A DNA stretch of 47,453 bases. Source: Planctomycetota bacterium (GTDB taxonomy: Bacteria; Planctomycetota; Phycisphaerae; Phycisphaerales; SM1A02). Position 1 is the first letter of the stretch, and the number at the start of each line of letters is the position of its first letter. A program made the translations under genes and the position numbers. This document shows, piece after piece, positions 7,688 through 15,567 of the stretch. Below the pieces are notes generated by a model. That model ran no database searches and was not told the DNA's origin. It saw nothing but the letters and a program-made list of their open reading frames with translations. The stretch spans positions 1 through 47,453 of the forward strand of contig RFON01000018.1 in assembly GCA_009926625.1 (NCBI GenBank), in the 5' to 3' direction.

Positions 7688-8646
7688 ACAAGACCTCTGC
7701 TCTTCTCCACGATCCGCTCGGACTCGACGGTGTACTTCGCCCATGGCTTCGCATCGAGTCGCGCCTTGGGAATGGGCTTGCCCGTCATTAGGCAAAGTCC
7801 GTAGGTGAGATCCTTGATGCGAGCAAGCGCGTCATCCACTTCACGCACGATCTCTCGGTCGTGCTGCGCGAACTCCAGGGCGAAGCCCTGCTCGAAGGTG
7901 TCCGTACCGATGTCCGCCATGTGCAGCGGCATCGTGGAAAGTCCGCCGTCACTGCTCTTGAGCGCTTCGCGTTCAGTGTCATCGACGCGTCCAACGAGTT
8001 CGGTGCGCAGCCGCAGCAGCGTGTCGTGGTAGCGCTCGAGATCACGCGCCGAGAGTTTCGTCTTTCCCAGTTTCAGCGGCGCGGGTTCCTGATCCGCCGC
8101 CGGCACTGCCTTCGGTGCCGGCTTGCGCTTGGCAACCTTGATGCCCTTCATCGAGAGAACGCGCACGCGGCGACCATTGATGATGACAAAGCCCGCAGGT
8201 GCCTTCTGCGTGGTGGCTGCTTGGACGGCCGCTTCCGCAACGGACCGCGCGTTGGCGAAGTCGATCTTCTTGCGCGTCTCCTTCGGCTTCTCACCCGTGC
8301 GCGTTGGCTTCGCCTTCGGGCGCTGCTTGGCGATGACAGGTGGCGGCGCGCCCTTGGACCGCTTCGGCGGCGGGGGCGGCGGGCCCACGATGCTCTCGGG
8401 CATCTCGTACACCTTCTTCGGTGGAGGCAGTTTGGTCAGCTGCGGAGCAGTCGGGGGCAACTGCTTCTTCGCGATGAGTGTGGGCATCGGCTTCGCGGTC
8501 GCGGACGCCTTGGGCGCGCCCTTGCGGGAATCGTTCGTTGACTCCTTCTTGCCCCCCTTGCCCTTGTCCCGCTCGGCTCTTGCGTGCTCGGCTGCGGAGC
8601 GCCCCTTTGGCGACGAACGCGATGCGACCTTCTTCTTTGCTGCCAC
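7684..8646 (-). CDS. DksA/TraR-like protein with long basic N-terminus
   Basis: A protein of 320 residues. The C-terminal 120 residues resemble the DksA/TraR family: a coiled-coil-like segment (LERYHDTLLRLRTELVGRV), DDALARIKDLTYGLC and GKPIPKARLDAKPWAKYT. Only one Cys remains where the family normally has a four-Cys zinc finger, so zinc binding is probably lost. The first 200 residues are rich in Lys, Ala and Pro, probably disordered, with a short segment VIINGRRVRVLSMKGI. Family members bind RNA polymerase; the lysine-rich tail may bind nucleic acid. Start: GTG at 8646 with AGGAGG 8 bases upstream, preferred over an earlier in-frame start at 8694. A sigma70-type promoter lies upstream. It overlaps lspA by 4 bases. 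Confidence 0.8.
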   Translation of the reverse strand: MAAKKKVASRSSPKGRSAAEHARAERDKGKGGKKESTNDSRKGAPKASATAKPMPTLIAKKQLPPTAPQLTKLPPPKKVYEMPESIVGPPPPPPKRSKGAPPPVIAKQRPKAKPTRTGEKPKETRKKIDFANARSVAEAAVQAATTQKAPAGFVIINGRRVRVLSMKGIKVAKRKPAPKAVPAADQEPAPLKLGKTKLSARDLERYHDTLLRLRTELVGRVDDTEREALKSSDGGLSTMPLHMADIGTDTFEQGFALEFAQHDREIVREVDDALARIKDLTYGLCLMTGKPIPKARLDAKPWAKYTVESERIVEKSRGLV

Positions 8647-8654
8647 GCGGGAAT

Positions 8655-8660
8655 CCTCCT
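8655..8660 (-). promoter_or_regulatory. Shine-Dalgarno site fixing the GTG start of the dksA-like gene
   Basis: AGGAGG on the minus strand, 8 bases before the GTG at 8646. This is one of the few strong Shine-Dalgarno sites in the window, and it fits the long leader implied by the promoter at 8709-8737. Confidence 0.8.
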
Positions 8661-8708
8661 GAGTCGGTTGCGGCAGCCCTGGGACTGGGCACAATCCGCA
8701 GCTCCGAC

Positions 8709-8737
8709 ATTCTAATGAAATCTGGCCGAAAAGTCAA
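8709..8737 (-). promoter_or_regulatory. Sigma70-type promoter of the dksA-lspA unit
   Basis: TTGACT (8732-8737) and TAGAAT (8709-8714) on the minus strand, with a spacer of exactly 17 bases. This is the best consensus promoter in the window and implies a leader of about 55 bases. Confidence 0.75.
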
Positions 8738-8759
8738 CGCGTTGCCAACAGGCGACGAC

Positions 8760-8777
8760 ACGCGCTTCGAAGCGCGT
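8760..8777. repeat. Perfect 18-base palindrome after accA
   Basis: ACGCGCTTCGAAGCGCGT lies 5 bases beyond the accA stop. As RNA it forms a GC-rich hairpin, and further pairing (GGCGAC with GTCG) may extend it. No T-tract follows. It could terminate accA, or be a dimer-protein operator upstream of the dksA promoter. Confidence 0.45.
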
Positions 8778-8782
8778 CGCCG

Positions 8783-9748
8783 TCAGCGCGGCGCACCGAT
8801 GCGACGAAACTTGTCGTACCGCTGCGCGAGCAGCGTCTCGACATCGATCCTCGTCAGTTGCGTCAACTGCTCCACGATCCATGCCTGCACCGCCTGCGAA
8901 GCGGCGCGGGGATCGCGGTGCGCGCCCCCGACAGGTTCGCGGATGACCGCGTCCACAAGGCCGTTCGCAAGATTGTCCCTCGCCGTCAGCGCCAACGCCC
9001 TTGCAGCCTGTGGATTGGTGCTTTCGTTCGCCTCCTTCCAGAGGATCGCAGCGCACCCCTCAGGCGAGATCACCGAGTACCAGGCGTTTTCCAACATCGC
9101 AACGCGATCCGCGACGGCAATGCCGAGCGCGCCGCCCGACCCGCCCTCGCCGATGACGATCGACACGATCGGCGTGCGCAGACGGCTCATCTCGCGCAGG
9201 TTGACCGCGATCGCCTCCGCCTGTCCGCGCTGCTCGCTGTCGATGCCGGGGTACGCCCCGGGCGTATCGACAAGAGTCACGATCGGCAGGCGGAACTTTT
9301 CCGCGAGGCGCATTTTCAGGAGCGCCTTTCGATAACCCTCAGGGTTCGCGCAGCCGAACCTGCACGCGATGCGCTCTGGGGTCGTGCGCCCCTTCTGATG
9401 CCCGACAAGCAGCACCTTGAACGGTCCGAGCCGCGCAAAACCCGTGACCATGGCAGGATCATCTGCGTACCGCCGATCGCCATGCAAAGGACAGAAATCG
9501 CGGCAAATCAGGTCGACATAGTCGAGCGTCTGCGGGCGAGCCGGATGCCGAGCCACGCGGACCGTCTGCCATGGGGTGAGGTCGCGGTAGGTTCTCTCGA
9601 GCAGGGTGGCGTGCGCAGCGCGAAGCGTCGCCATCTCATCCGACGCAGCTTCTCCCGCCGCCTCGAGTGCTGCAATCTGCCGTTCCACCTCGGCCACGGG
9701 TTGCTCAAAATCGAGCAGCGCGACCGACCCAATCGTGCTGTGGGTCAT
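8783..9748 (-). CDS. accA: AccA, acetyl-CoA carboxylase carboxyltransferase subunit alpha
   Basis: The alpha subunit transfers the carboxyl group from biotin to acetyl-CoA, the first step of fatty acid synthesis, in complex with AccD. The protein has 321 residues (E. coli 319). It starts with an N-terminal helix typical of AccA (LLDFEQPVAEVERQIAALE), followed by TPWQTVRVARHPARPQTLDY, then FCPLHGDRRYADDPAMVTG, GHQKGRTT, TLVDTPGAYPG, GEGGSGGALGIAVADRVAM and SVISPEGCAAILWK, all in family order. No Shine-Dalgarno; TACCAT ends 6 bases before the ATG. The gene diverges from proC across 34 bases. accD and the biotin subunits are not in the window. Confidence 0.97.
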   Translation of the reverse strand: MTHSTIGSVALLDFEQPVAEVERQIAALEAAGEAASDEMATLRAAHATLLERTYRDLTPWQTVRVARHPARPQTLDYVDLICRDFCPLHGDRRYADDPAMVTGFARLGPFKVLLVGHQKGRTTPERIACRFGCANPEGYRKALLKMRLAEKFRLPIVTLVDTPGAYPGIDSEQRGQAEAIAVNLREMSRLRTPIVSIVIGEGGSGGALGIAVADRVAMLENAWYSVISPEGCAAILWKEANESTNPQAARALALTARDNLANGLVDAVIREPVGGAHRDPRAASQAVQAWIVEQLTQLTRIDVETLLAQRYDKFRRIGAPR

Positions 9749-9754
9749 TCTCCG

Positions 9755-9760
9755 ATGGTA
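9755..9760 (-). promoter_or_regulatory. -10 element of accA
   Basis: TACCAT on the minus strand, 6 bases before the accA ATG. It stands back to back with the proC element 10 bases away. Confidence 0.55.
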
Positions 9761-9770
9761 GCACCCATGC

Positions 9771-9776
9771 TATTGT
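9771..9776 (+). promoter_or_regulatory. -10 element of proC
   Basis: TATTGT ends 6 bases before the proC ATG. The region upstream where a -35 would lie falls over the accA start, in a shared 34-base gap. Confidence 0.55.
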
Positions 9777-9782
9777 TCACGC

Positions 9783-10628
9783 ATGGCTGAAACAGTTGTG
9801 GTGGTTGGTTTCGGCAGCATGGGAAGCGCACTGGTGACGGGATGCGTCCGCGCCTCGGTGCTCACTGCGCGCCAAGTCACGATCATCGATCCAGATCCAG
9901 CTGCGCGCGAACGCGCGGAGCAGATCGGTTGCGCGGCCACGACAGACCTCGCACGCGCCGCGGATGCGGACATCGTTGTGCTCGCGGTGAAGCCGCAGTC
10001 GTTTCCTGAGGTGGCGCTCGCGGTCGGGCTCCTCAAGCCAGGCACGCTGGTGATATCCGTGATGGCTGGCGTATCCACGACCCGCATGAGCGAGGCCTTC
10101 GGCGCGGGCACCCACACGGTTCGCTGCATGCCGAATGTGGCCGCGCAGGTCGGGCTCGCCGTCACGACATATGCCGCGGTCAAGGAGTGTTCCGATGCGA
10201 ACCGTGCTCGAGCACTCCGCGTGCTTGGGTCCATCGGCTCCACAGTGGAGATCCCAGAGCACCTGTTTGATGCGGCGACCGCGACGAGCGGATCAGGCCC
10301 CGCGTATCTGTTCCTCCTCGCGGAGTCGATGATCGAGAGCGCCATGCGATTGGGCTTTGACCGCCCGACCGCGGACCGCCTCGTACGCCAGTCGCTGCTC
10401 GGAGCTTCCACGCTGCTTGCGCGCGGCGACCGCAATCCTGCGGAGTTGCGCGGCATGGTGACAAGCCAAGGGGGGACCACCAGCGCAGCGGTGGCGGTGT
10501 TCGAGTCCCATGGGTTCCAGTCCATGATGCACAACGCGCTTCGCGCGGCACGCGACCGCGGGCGTGACCTTGCGGCGGCAGCCGCGCGGCAGTCCGCTCC
10601 CCCGCCGGCCGTTACGGGCGGCGCATGA
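9783..10628 (+). CDS. proC: ProC, pyrroline-5-carboxylate reductase
   Basis: Reduces 1-pyrroline-5-carboxylate to proline with NAD(P)H. It has 281 residues. The Rossmann loop VVGFGSMGSALVTG is at the N-terminus, VLAVKPQ marks the cofactor site, and ISVMAGVSTTRM and RCMPNVAAQVG follow. The C-terminal dimer and catalytic region carries ATATSGSGPAYLFLLAESMIE, then RQSLLGASTLL and LRGMVTSQGGTTSAAV, a close match to the family signature. The stop overlaps the next gene, an ABC ATPase, by 4 bases, an unexpected partner for a biosynthetic enzyme. The gene probably heads that operon from its leaderless-type promoter. Confidence 0.96.
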   Translation: MAETVVVVGFGSMGSALVTGCVRASVLTARQVTIIDPDPAARERAEQIGCAATTDLARAADADIVVLAVKPQSFPEVALAVGLLKPGTLVISVMAGVSTTRMSEAFGAGTHTVRCMPNVAAQVGLAVTTYAAVKECSDANRARALRVLGSIGSTVEIPEHLFDAATATSGSGPAYLFLLAESMIESAMRLGFDRPTADRLVRQSLLGASTLLARGDRNPAELRGMVTSQGGTTSAAVAVFESHGFQSMMHNALRAARDRGRDLAAAAARQSAPPPAVTGGA

Positions 10629-11617
10629 ACAACGCCGTGGTTGGCGGCGCGCTCGCCGTTGATGTCGACGGCGTTCGCAAGACCTACGGGCGACGGATTC
10701 GTGCGCTGCAGGGCGTTGCGCTGCATGTCGCTCACGGCGAGATCTTCGGTCTGCTCGGACCGAATGGCGCTGGCAAGAGCACGCTCGTGAAGGTCCTCAT
10801 GACGCTCGTTCGCGCTGATGAAGCGCGTGGCTCGGTGCTCGGGCAGCCCGTGGGATCCTCCGCCGCGCTCGAGAGCATCGGCTACCTGCCCGAACACCAC
10901 CGATTCCCGCCCTTCCTGACCGGCCGTCAGGCGGTGGAGTTCAGCGGAGCCATGTCGAAGGTCGACCGTCCCACGCGAAAGCGTCGCGCTGCCGAACTGC
11001 TCGAGCGGGTTGGGCTCGGATCCTGGATGGACCGCAAGCTTGGCTCCTATTCGAAGGGCATGAAGCAGCGCGCGGGGCTCGCGGCAGCGCTCGTGAACGA
11101 CCCTCGGCTCGTCGTGCTCGACGAACCGACCGATGGCGTCGATCCTGTCGGTCGGCGTGAGATTCGCGACCTCCTCGTGGAGATGCGCTCCGAGGGACGA
11201 ACGGTGTTGTTGAACTCGCATTTGCTCTCGGAGGTCGAGGGGATTTGCGACCGAGTGGGGATCTTGGTGCAGGGTCGGCTTGCCGCGCAGGGCACGATCG
11301 AAGAGTTGACCGCATCGAGTCGCCGCTACGAGATCGTGATCGCTGGCGATGTGCCCGAGTGGTGTGGCACGGACACGCGCGTGGAACGCATTCCAAGCGG
11401 CATGCTGCAGAGCGTCGGCATCACGGGAGCCGCGACGCGGCTGCTGTTCCTCGGGCTGGACGCGCACGGTGCGCAGCCGCTGCTCGACCGGCTTCGCGCG
11501 GAAGGGCGGATCGTGATTTCGGTGCAGACGGTTCGGGAGTCCCTTGAGGATCTCTTCCTCCGCGCCGTCACCGACCCTTCGACGGGGCTCATCCTGAAGC
11601 CGGGTGCAGCACGATGA
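10625..11617 (+). CDS. ABC-2 exporter ATP-binding protein
   Basis: A 330-residue ATPase. Walker A is GPNGAGKST at 45-53. It has a Q-loop region near YLPEHHRFPPF, a signature YSKGMKQRAGLA, Walker B LVVLDEPTDGVDP and the H-loop NSHLLSEVE. After about residue 220 there is a C-terminal extension of the CcmA/NosF type, ending in ESLEDLFLRAV, as in transporters that work with ABC-2 permeases. The substrate cannot be read from the sequence; the branch includes GldA, NosF and drug or lipid exporters. It overlaps proC and the permease by 4 bases on each side, so it is probably translated with both. Confidence 0.88.
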   Translation: MNNAVVGGALAVDVDGVRKTYGRRIRALQGVALHVAHGEIFGLLGPNGAGKSTLVKVLMTLVRADEARGSVLGQPVGSSAALESIGYLPEHHRFPPFLTGRQAVEFSGAMSKVDRPTRKRRAAELLERVGLGSWMDRKLGSYSKGMKQRAGLAAALVNDPRLVVLDEPTDGVDPVGRREIRDLLVEMRSEGRTVLLNSHLLSEVEGICDRVGILVQGRLAAQGTIEELTASSRRYEIVIAGDVPEWCGTDTRVERIPSGMLQSVGITGAATRLLFLGLDAHGAQPLLDRLRAEGRIVISVQTVRESLEDLFLRAVTDPSTGLILKPGAAR

Positions 11618-12696
11618 CGCAAACCGCAGCGATCTTCCTCAGCGCCTACCGCGAACTCAGTGCGCGGCGGCTGTTCTGGCTCGCGCTCGTGATCAATGTC
11701 CTGGTGGTGGCGCTGTTCGCGACGCTCGGCATCAACGAGCAAGGCATCAGCTTTCTCGGATGGACTTTCGACAGCCCCTTCTTCAATAGCAACACCACTT
11801 CACCCGAGACGTTCTACAAGTCGCTGTTCGTCACGCTCGGCGTCGACTGGTGGCTGGGGCTGATCGCCACCCTGCTTGCGCTCGTGACGACCTGCGGCAT
11901 CATTCCTGACCTTGTCGCGCCAGGGTCGATCGACCTGCTGCTGGCCAAGCCGATCGGGCGCGCTCGGCTGTTCCTCACGAAGTACGCAAGCGGGCTGCTG
12001 TTCGCTGCGCTGCAGGTGAGTGTCTTTTCCCTCGCGAGTTTCGCGGCGATCGGGCTTCGCGGCGGCGTGTGGGAATGGGGGCTCTTCCTCGCCGTGCCGA
12101 TCGTCACCTTCTTCTACAGTTTGCTCTACTGCATCTGCGCGCTCGCAGGGATGCTGACGAAGTCCTCGGTTGCCTCGCTGATCCTGACGCTGCTTGCCTG
12201 GACGGTCATCTTCTCGGTGAACCTCTCGGAGTCGATCGTGGTCGCGGGTCGCATCGCCAACACCCTTGAGACCGCCGCGATCGAGCGGGAACTGGTTGCT
12301 GGCGTGACGAAGGACGGTTCCGAACCGCTCGACGAGGAAGAGTTGGAAACGCTGCGCACGGATTTGCAGCGGGCGAAGGACAACCGCGTCGACTGGGACC
12401 GCGCGTTCTTCTGGTTCCACGGAATCAAGACCTTCGTGCCAAAGACGGGCGACACGCTCGAACTGCTGGACCGATGGCTGCTCGCGTCCGCCTCGATGCC
12501 GACCCGCGACCCCGACTCCGAGCGAGGCCCGCAGCGCGCGTTCGGACCGCGGCGCGTGAAGCGCGGCGAGTACGAGCGTGCGCTCAAGGACGAGGAGCGA
12601 TCTCGCTCGATCGTTTGGGTGCTTGGAACGAGCGCTGCGTTCGAAGCGGGAATTCTGCTGCTTGCGACGGTGGTGTTCGTCCGCCGCGATTACTGA
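11614..12696 (+). CDS. ABC-2 type permease
   Basis: A 360-residue integral membrane protein, the partner of the preceding ATPase. About six hydrophobic segments are visible: LFWLALVINVLVVALFATLG, WWLGLIATLLALVTTCGII, a segment near LFAALQVSVFSLASFAAIGL, GLFLAVPIVTFFYSLLYCIC, VASLILTLLAWTVIFSVNL, and a last helix near the C-terminus (VLGTSAAFEAGILLLATVVF). Between the fifth and last helices lies a charged loop of about 120 residues with ELETLRTDLQRAKDNRVDWD. ABC-2 permeases often have such a loop. DLVAPGSIDLLLAKPIGRARLF is characteristic of the NosY-like branch. The end overlaps the convergent mltA by 7 bases. Confidence 0.82.
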   Translation: MTQTAAIFLSAYRELSARRLFWLALVINVLVVALFATLGINEQGISFLGWTFDSPFFNSNTTSPETFYKSLFVTLGVDWWLGLIATLLALVTTCGIIPDLVAPGSIDLLLAKPIGRARLFLTKYASGLLFAALQVSVFSLASFAAIGLRGGVWEWGLFLAVPIVTFFYSLLYCICALAGMLTKSSVASLILTLLAWTVIFSVNLSESIVVAGRIANTLETAAIERELVAGVTKDGSEPLDEEELETLRTDLQRAKDNRVDWDRAFFWFHGIKTFVPKTGDTLELLDRWLLASASMPTRDPDSERGPQRAFGPRRVKRGEYERALKDEERSRSIVWVLGTSAAFEAGILLLATVVFVRRDY

Positions 12697-13985
12697 GCGC
12701 GGCGAGCGGGCTTCTTGGTCGCCGCTGGTGAATTGGCGGGCGCCTTGGGCGGCAGCGGGTACTGCGAAACGTACTCGGGCTTCAGGAAGAAGTAGTAGAC
12801 CGTTCCTTCCGCGTACTGTCCGCCCGCGAGGATTTCCGCGCTTGGTCCGATTCCCATGAAGATGTCGGCGCGGCCTGGTGCGCGGATTGCACCGCCGGTG
12901 TCTTGATCAAGCATGAATCGCTTGAAGACCGACTTGGACGAGCCGTAGGTTGCCCCCATCGTGTCGACAAATGTGATGCCGCCAGGTGGATACACGCTCT
13001 TGTCCGTTGCGAGCGATGCCTGATCGGTGACCTTGACGCCGAGGCTGCCCGCGGGCCATGTCTTGCCGTCGTACTCCTGGAAGAACACGAAGCGGTTGTT
13101 CATGTTCATGTAGCGCTCGACCGTGGTCGGGTCCTTCTCATAGAGACGCCGAACCGCGGTGAGACTGAGTTGGTCCGCCGGGATCAGTCCCGCCTTCATG
13201 AGGCTCGTGCCGAGTCCCACATACTCGCCGTCGGTCGCACCTGCGTAGCCGATGAAGATGATGCGTCCGTCGGTCAGCGTCAGTTTCGCGCTGCCGTTGA
13301 TCTGCACGATGTACGCATCGAGCGCGGTCGGGAACCAGGCAAGTTCGAGTCCCTTCAGCATGCCGCTCGATTCGATCTCGGCGCGGTCAGGCCAAGGCAC
13401 CACCGAGCTCTCCGACACGCGCCGCCCGAGCGACTTGCCGGTGACCGGATCGGTCTCCAGTTCCTTCGGTCGTCGGTACACGGGGAAGTCGAAGCCAGGC
13501 TGTCGGGTCAGGCTCGCGCGGAACTCTGGTGCGAAGTAACCAGTGAAGAGCACGCCGCCCTTGCCGTTCCATCCTTTGGTCTGGTAGCAGTCGAACATCT
13601 GCTTCAGTGCTGCGGAGAACGCATCCGCGCTCGCGCTGTCGACGAGTACCTGCTGGAACGCGACGATGCTTGCGGAGGCCTGATCCCAGGACGCCACTTC
13701 AGGGAATGGGAACATCTGCGGGAACCGCGTGCGGCTCGATGGCGCTTGGAACCATGTCTGGCTCTGCATCAGCGCTTCCGTGAGGTAGGCGTCACGCGAA
13801 TCCCACGCCTTGGTGAGATCGGGCCACGGTTCCTCGGGGCCGAGCTTTCGCAGCGCACACTCGCCAGGAGCGAGCGGTCGGGCGAAGTCTGCGGTCGGTG
13901 CGGGTGGCGGCGCCGTCTCGCAGCCAGCGAGAAGGGCGAGAGCGATCGTGGCGAGAAGCGATGAGTGTTGGATGCGTCCGTGCAT
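12690..13985 (-). CDS. mltA: MltA, membrane-bound lytic murein transglycosylase A
   Basis: A lipoprotein that cuts peptidoglycan between MurNAc and GlcNAc, leaving 1,6-anhydro ends. It has 431 residues. The signal ALALLAGCETAPPP gives a lipobox Cys. The MltA barrel domain includes FTGYFAPEF (seen as VLFTGYFAPEFRASLT). The C-terminal 3D domain, with its three essential aspartates, is visible in ITFVDTMGATYG, MLDQDTGGAIRAPGRADIFMG and the preceding DQASLATDKSVYPPGG. I chose the ATG at 13985, directly before the signal peptide; the upstream in-frame codons are not needed. TACCAT ends 6 bases before it and there is no Shine-Dalgarno. The product would use LspA (7043) for maturation. Divergent from tatA. 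Confidence 0.92.
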   Translation of the reverse strand: MHGRIQHSSLLATIALALLAGCETAPPPAPTADFARPLAPGECALRKLGPEEPWPDLTKAWDSRDAYLTEALMQSQTWFQAPSSRTRFPQMFPFPEVASWDQASASIVAFQQVLVDSASADAFSAALKQMFDCYQTKGWNGKGGVLFTGYFAPEFRASLTRQPGFDFPVYRRPKELETDPVTGKSLGRRVSESSVVPWPDRAEIESSGMLKGLELAWFPTALDAYIVQINGSAKLTLTDGRIIFIGYAGATDGEYVGLGTSLMKAGLIPADQLSLTAVRRLYEKDPTTVERYMNMNNRFVFFQEYDGKTWPAGSLGVKVTDQASLATDKSVYPPGGITFVDTMGATYGSSKSVFKRFMLDQDTGGAIRAPGRADIFMGIGPSAEILAGGQYAEGTVYYFFLKPEYVSQYPLPPKAPANSPAATKKPARRAQ

Positions 13986-13991
13986 GGGGAA

Positions 13992-13997
13992 ATGGTA
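13992..13997 (-). promoter_or_regulatory. -10 element of mltA
   Basis: TACCAT on the minus strand, 6 bases before the ATG at 13985; the same hexamer and distance as at accA. Confidence 0.55.
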
Positions 13998-14059
13998 TCG
14001 GTGGTTTGTGCGTGAATTCGTCCCGACTGCGCTATCATCGGCAGAAGGAGGCAAACGCC

Positions 14060-14350
14060 ATGATCACCGCTCAGCCATTCTTGCTCGCTTGGGGATTCTC
14101 GGGATGGGAACTTGCCATCCTGCTTGTCCTGGGGCTGTTGATCTTCGGCCGACGCCTCCCCGAACTCGGTCGTTCCGTCGGCAAGACGATTGTCGAGTTC
14201 AAGAAGGGGCTCGCTGGAATCGAAACCGATGTCAACAACTCGGGCAGTTCCTCGAGTTCGTCGATCACCCCACCGACATCTGCCCTGCCGGCAGGCGATC
14301 GCTCTGCAAGCGTTTCCTCGAAGGAAACGATGCAGATACCCAAGGGCTGA
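14060..14350 (+). CDS. tatA: TatA/TatE-family twin-arginine translocase subunit
   Basis: A 96-residue subunit of the Tat pathway, which exports folded proteins. It has a short N-terminus (MITAQPFLLAWGFSG), one membrane helix (WELAILLVLGLLIFGRRLP), the FG hinge and an amphipathic helix (GRSVGKTIVEFKKGLAGI), followed by a Ser/Thr-rich tail. The start at 14060 follows GGAGG (14047-14051) by 8 bases, and TATCAT at 14033-14038 is a possible -10. Thus, unlike its divergent neighbour mltA, it uses a leader with a Shine-Dalgarno. tatB and tatC are not in the window. TatB cannot be fully excluded, but the short tail fits TatA better. Confidence 0.88.
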   Translation: MITAQPFLLAWGFSGWELAILLVLGLLIFGRRLPELGRSVGKTIVEFKKGLAGIETDVNNSGSSSSSSITPPTSALPAGDRSASVSSKETMQIPKG

Positions 14351-14556
14351 GCGAGTCGCGCCGCATGATGGCGCTTGCCGCCGCATGATGGCGCATGGCG
14401 CCCCGCGAGAATTTCGGGCTGATTTGGTGAAGGACGAGCCGCGGTGACCTAGGTTGCTTGCGGCGTGTCGGCGGTCATCAGTCGGGGGGCTGCCGCGAAG
14501 CGCCGCGTTCGGCTTTTCGGGCGACTTGGTCGCCATTTTGGGGGGGATGTGTAACC
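14351..14556. other. Leader region before the 14557 gene
   Basis: About 200 bases without a supported gene. It holds a 16-base direct repeat (14359-14394) and, at 14520-14534, a stem GGCGAC/GTCGCC with a TTG loop followed by ATTTT. The stem sits about 6 bases before the G-rich stretch GGGGGGA (14541-14547) that may serve as ribosome binding site. The stem could be a weak terminator or could affect access to that site. Confidence 0.35.
14359..14394 (+). repeat. Tandem 16-base repeat downstream of tatA
   Basis: CGCCGCATGATGGCGC occurs twice (14359-14374 and 14379-14394), separated by 4 bases. Each copy can fold on its own (CGCC with GGCG around GCATGAT). It may act as a transcript end for tatA; no T-tract is present. 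Confidence 0.6.
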
Positions 14557-15549
14557 ATGTTTTTCAATCAAACCGCCGATGGATGTGTCCTGGTGTGCGG
14601 AGCAGGTCGTGAGGGCGCCGCTTCGGGCCGTGGCCTGCCGAGCTGGTGGGCGCGAGTTGCGCTGTTGTTCGTGTGTGGAACAGTGGCACTGCCGAGCGCT
14701 GCGGTCCCGCTCAAGGACGGTCCGACGGCACCGCCCTGCCCTGGCCTTGAGTGGCTCTGCGGCAAACCGCCGAGTGAGACCGAAGATCCCATCTCGCAGC
14801 TCTGCCAGTGCGGGCCCGGCGAGTGGTTTCGAGATCCTCGTGCGCCACTGATGAATCCGCCGACGATTCAGCAAGTCTCTGGGCGGACGAGCGAGCAGTT
14901 TGTCACTTGGCGTTGGTCGCAGTGCAGATTTGCAGAGCCCGCAGGCGCATCGGCAACCGTGGCCTTGCACGGTCAGAGCACCTTCTGGCACGCCGGTACC
15001 CGCACGGACACTGGATTCGCGAGTTTCGCTGGGGGATTCAATGAACGCTGGATGGGCTCGTTGCCAGCGTGCCCGCGACTGTGCCTGCTTGCCGCGACAG
15101 GTGGCGGCAGCGTCAGCATCGGCGTCTCCTGCTCGGCTCGGCAAGGGTGCTCTTCAACTGCCGGCGGCACCTGCACCGGCAGTGCGTCGAGCCGCGGGGA
15201 AGCAAAGGCAACGCTCGACTCGACCGCCATTCATGCATCGGCGCAGTTCAACTCAAGCGAACGGCACACCCTGATCGAGGGCAACATTGGGTTGCCGCTG
15301 CCGATCACCAACGCTTCGATCGAAGGCAGCCTTTCGGCAGAGGGCAGTTGGCAAGTGAAGGGCAACGGAAGTGCCGTCGGGATACTCGCGTTTTCCGTGA
15401 AGCCTGACCGCACCTACTGCGCACTGACAAACCTTCCAGTGAATGCTCAGTGGTCGGGAGCGGCAGCCGTTGCCGCCGCGGCAGCTGTGGATGCGAACGG
15501 GGCGGCGAGTGCATCCGCGTCGGCGACCCTCACACTTCAGATCCAGTGA
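14557..15549 (+). CDS. Exported Cys- and Ala-rich protein, unknown function
   Basis: I do not recognise a family. The protein has 330 residues. A probable signal peptide lies unusually far in: about 30 residues precede the helix WARVALLFVCGTVALPSAAVP. The region around residues 60-90 is Cys-rich (PPCPGLEWLCGKPP, LCQCGPGEW). The rest alternates Ser/Gly/Ala-rich stretches that look like beta-structure, ending in an Ala-rich tract (AAAVAAAAAVDANGAASASASATL). Fourteen or so cysteines suggest disulfides in an exported protein. I took the ATG at 14557 after the G-rich stretch; an in-frame start at 14458 has no ribosome site. Only 18 bases separate it from the next gene, also exported, so the two may act together. 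Confidence 0.65.
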   Translation: MFFNQTADGCVLVCGAGREGAASGRGLPSWWARVALLFVCGTVALPSAAVPLKDGPTAPPCPGLEWLCGKPPSETEDPISQLCQCGPGEWFRDPRAPLMNPPTIQQVSGRTSEQFVTWRWSQCRFAEPAGASATVALHGQSTFWHAGTRTDTGFASFAGGFNERWMGSLPACPRLCLLAATGGGSVSIGVSCSARQGCSSTAGGTCTGSASSRGEAKATLDSTAIHASAQFNSSERHTLIEGNIGLPLPITNASIEGSLSAEGSWQVKGNGSAVGILAFSVKPDRTYCALTNLPVNAQWSGAAAVAAAAAVDANGAASASASATLTLQIQ

Positions 15550-15567
15550 GCGTCCCCCCGTGCTGCC

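Noticed and set aside
9770-11467. A 565-codon minus-strand open frame opposite proC and the ABC ATPase
   Set aside because: Antisense shadow of two well-identified genes; composition dominated by Ser, Arg and Ala, and no domain.
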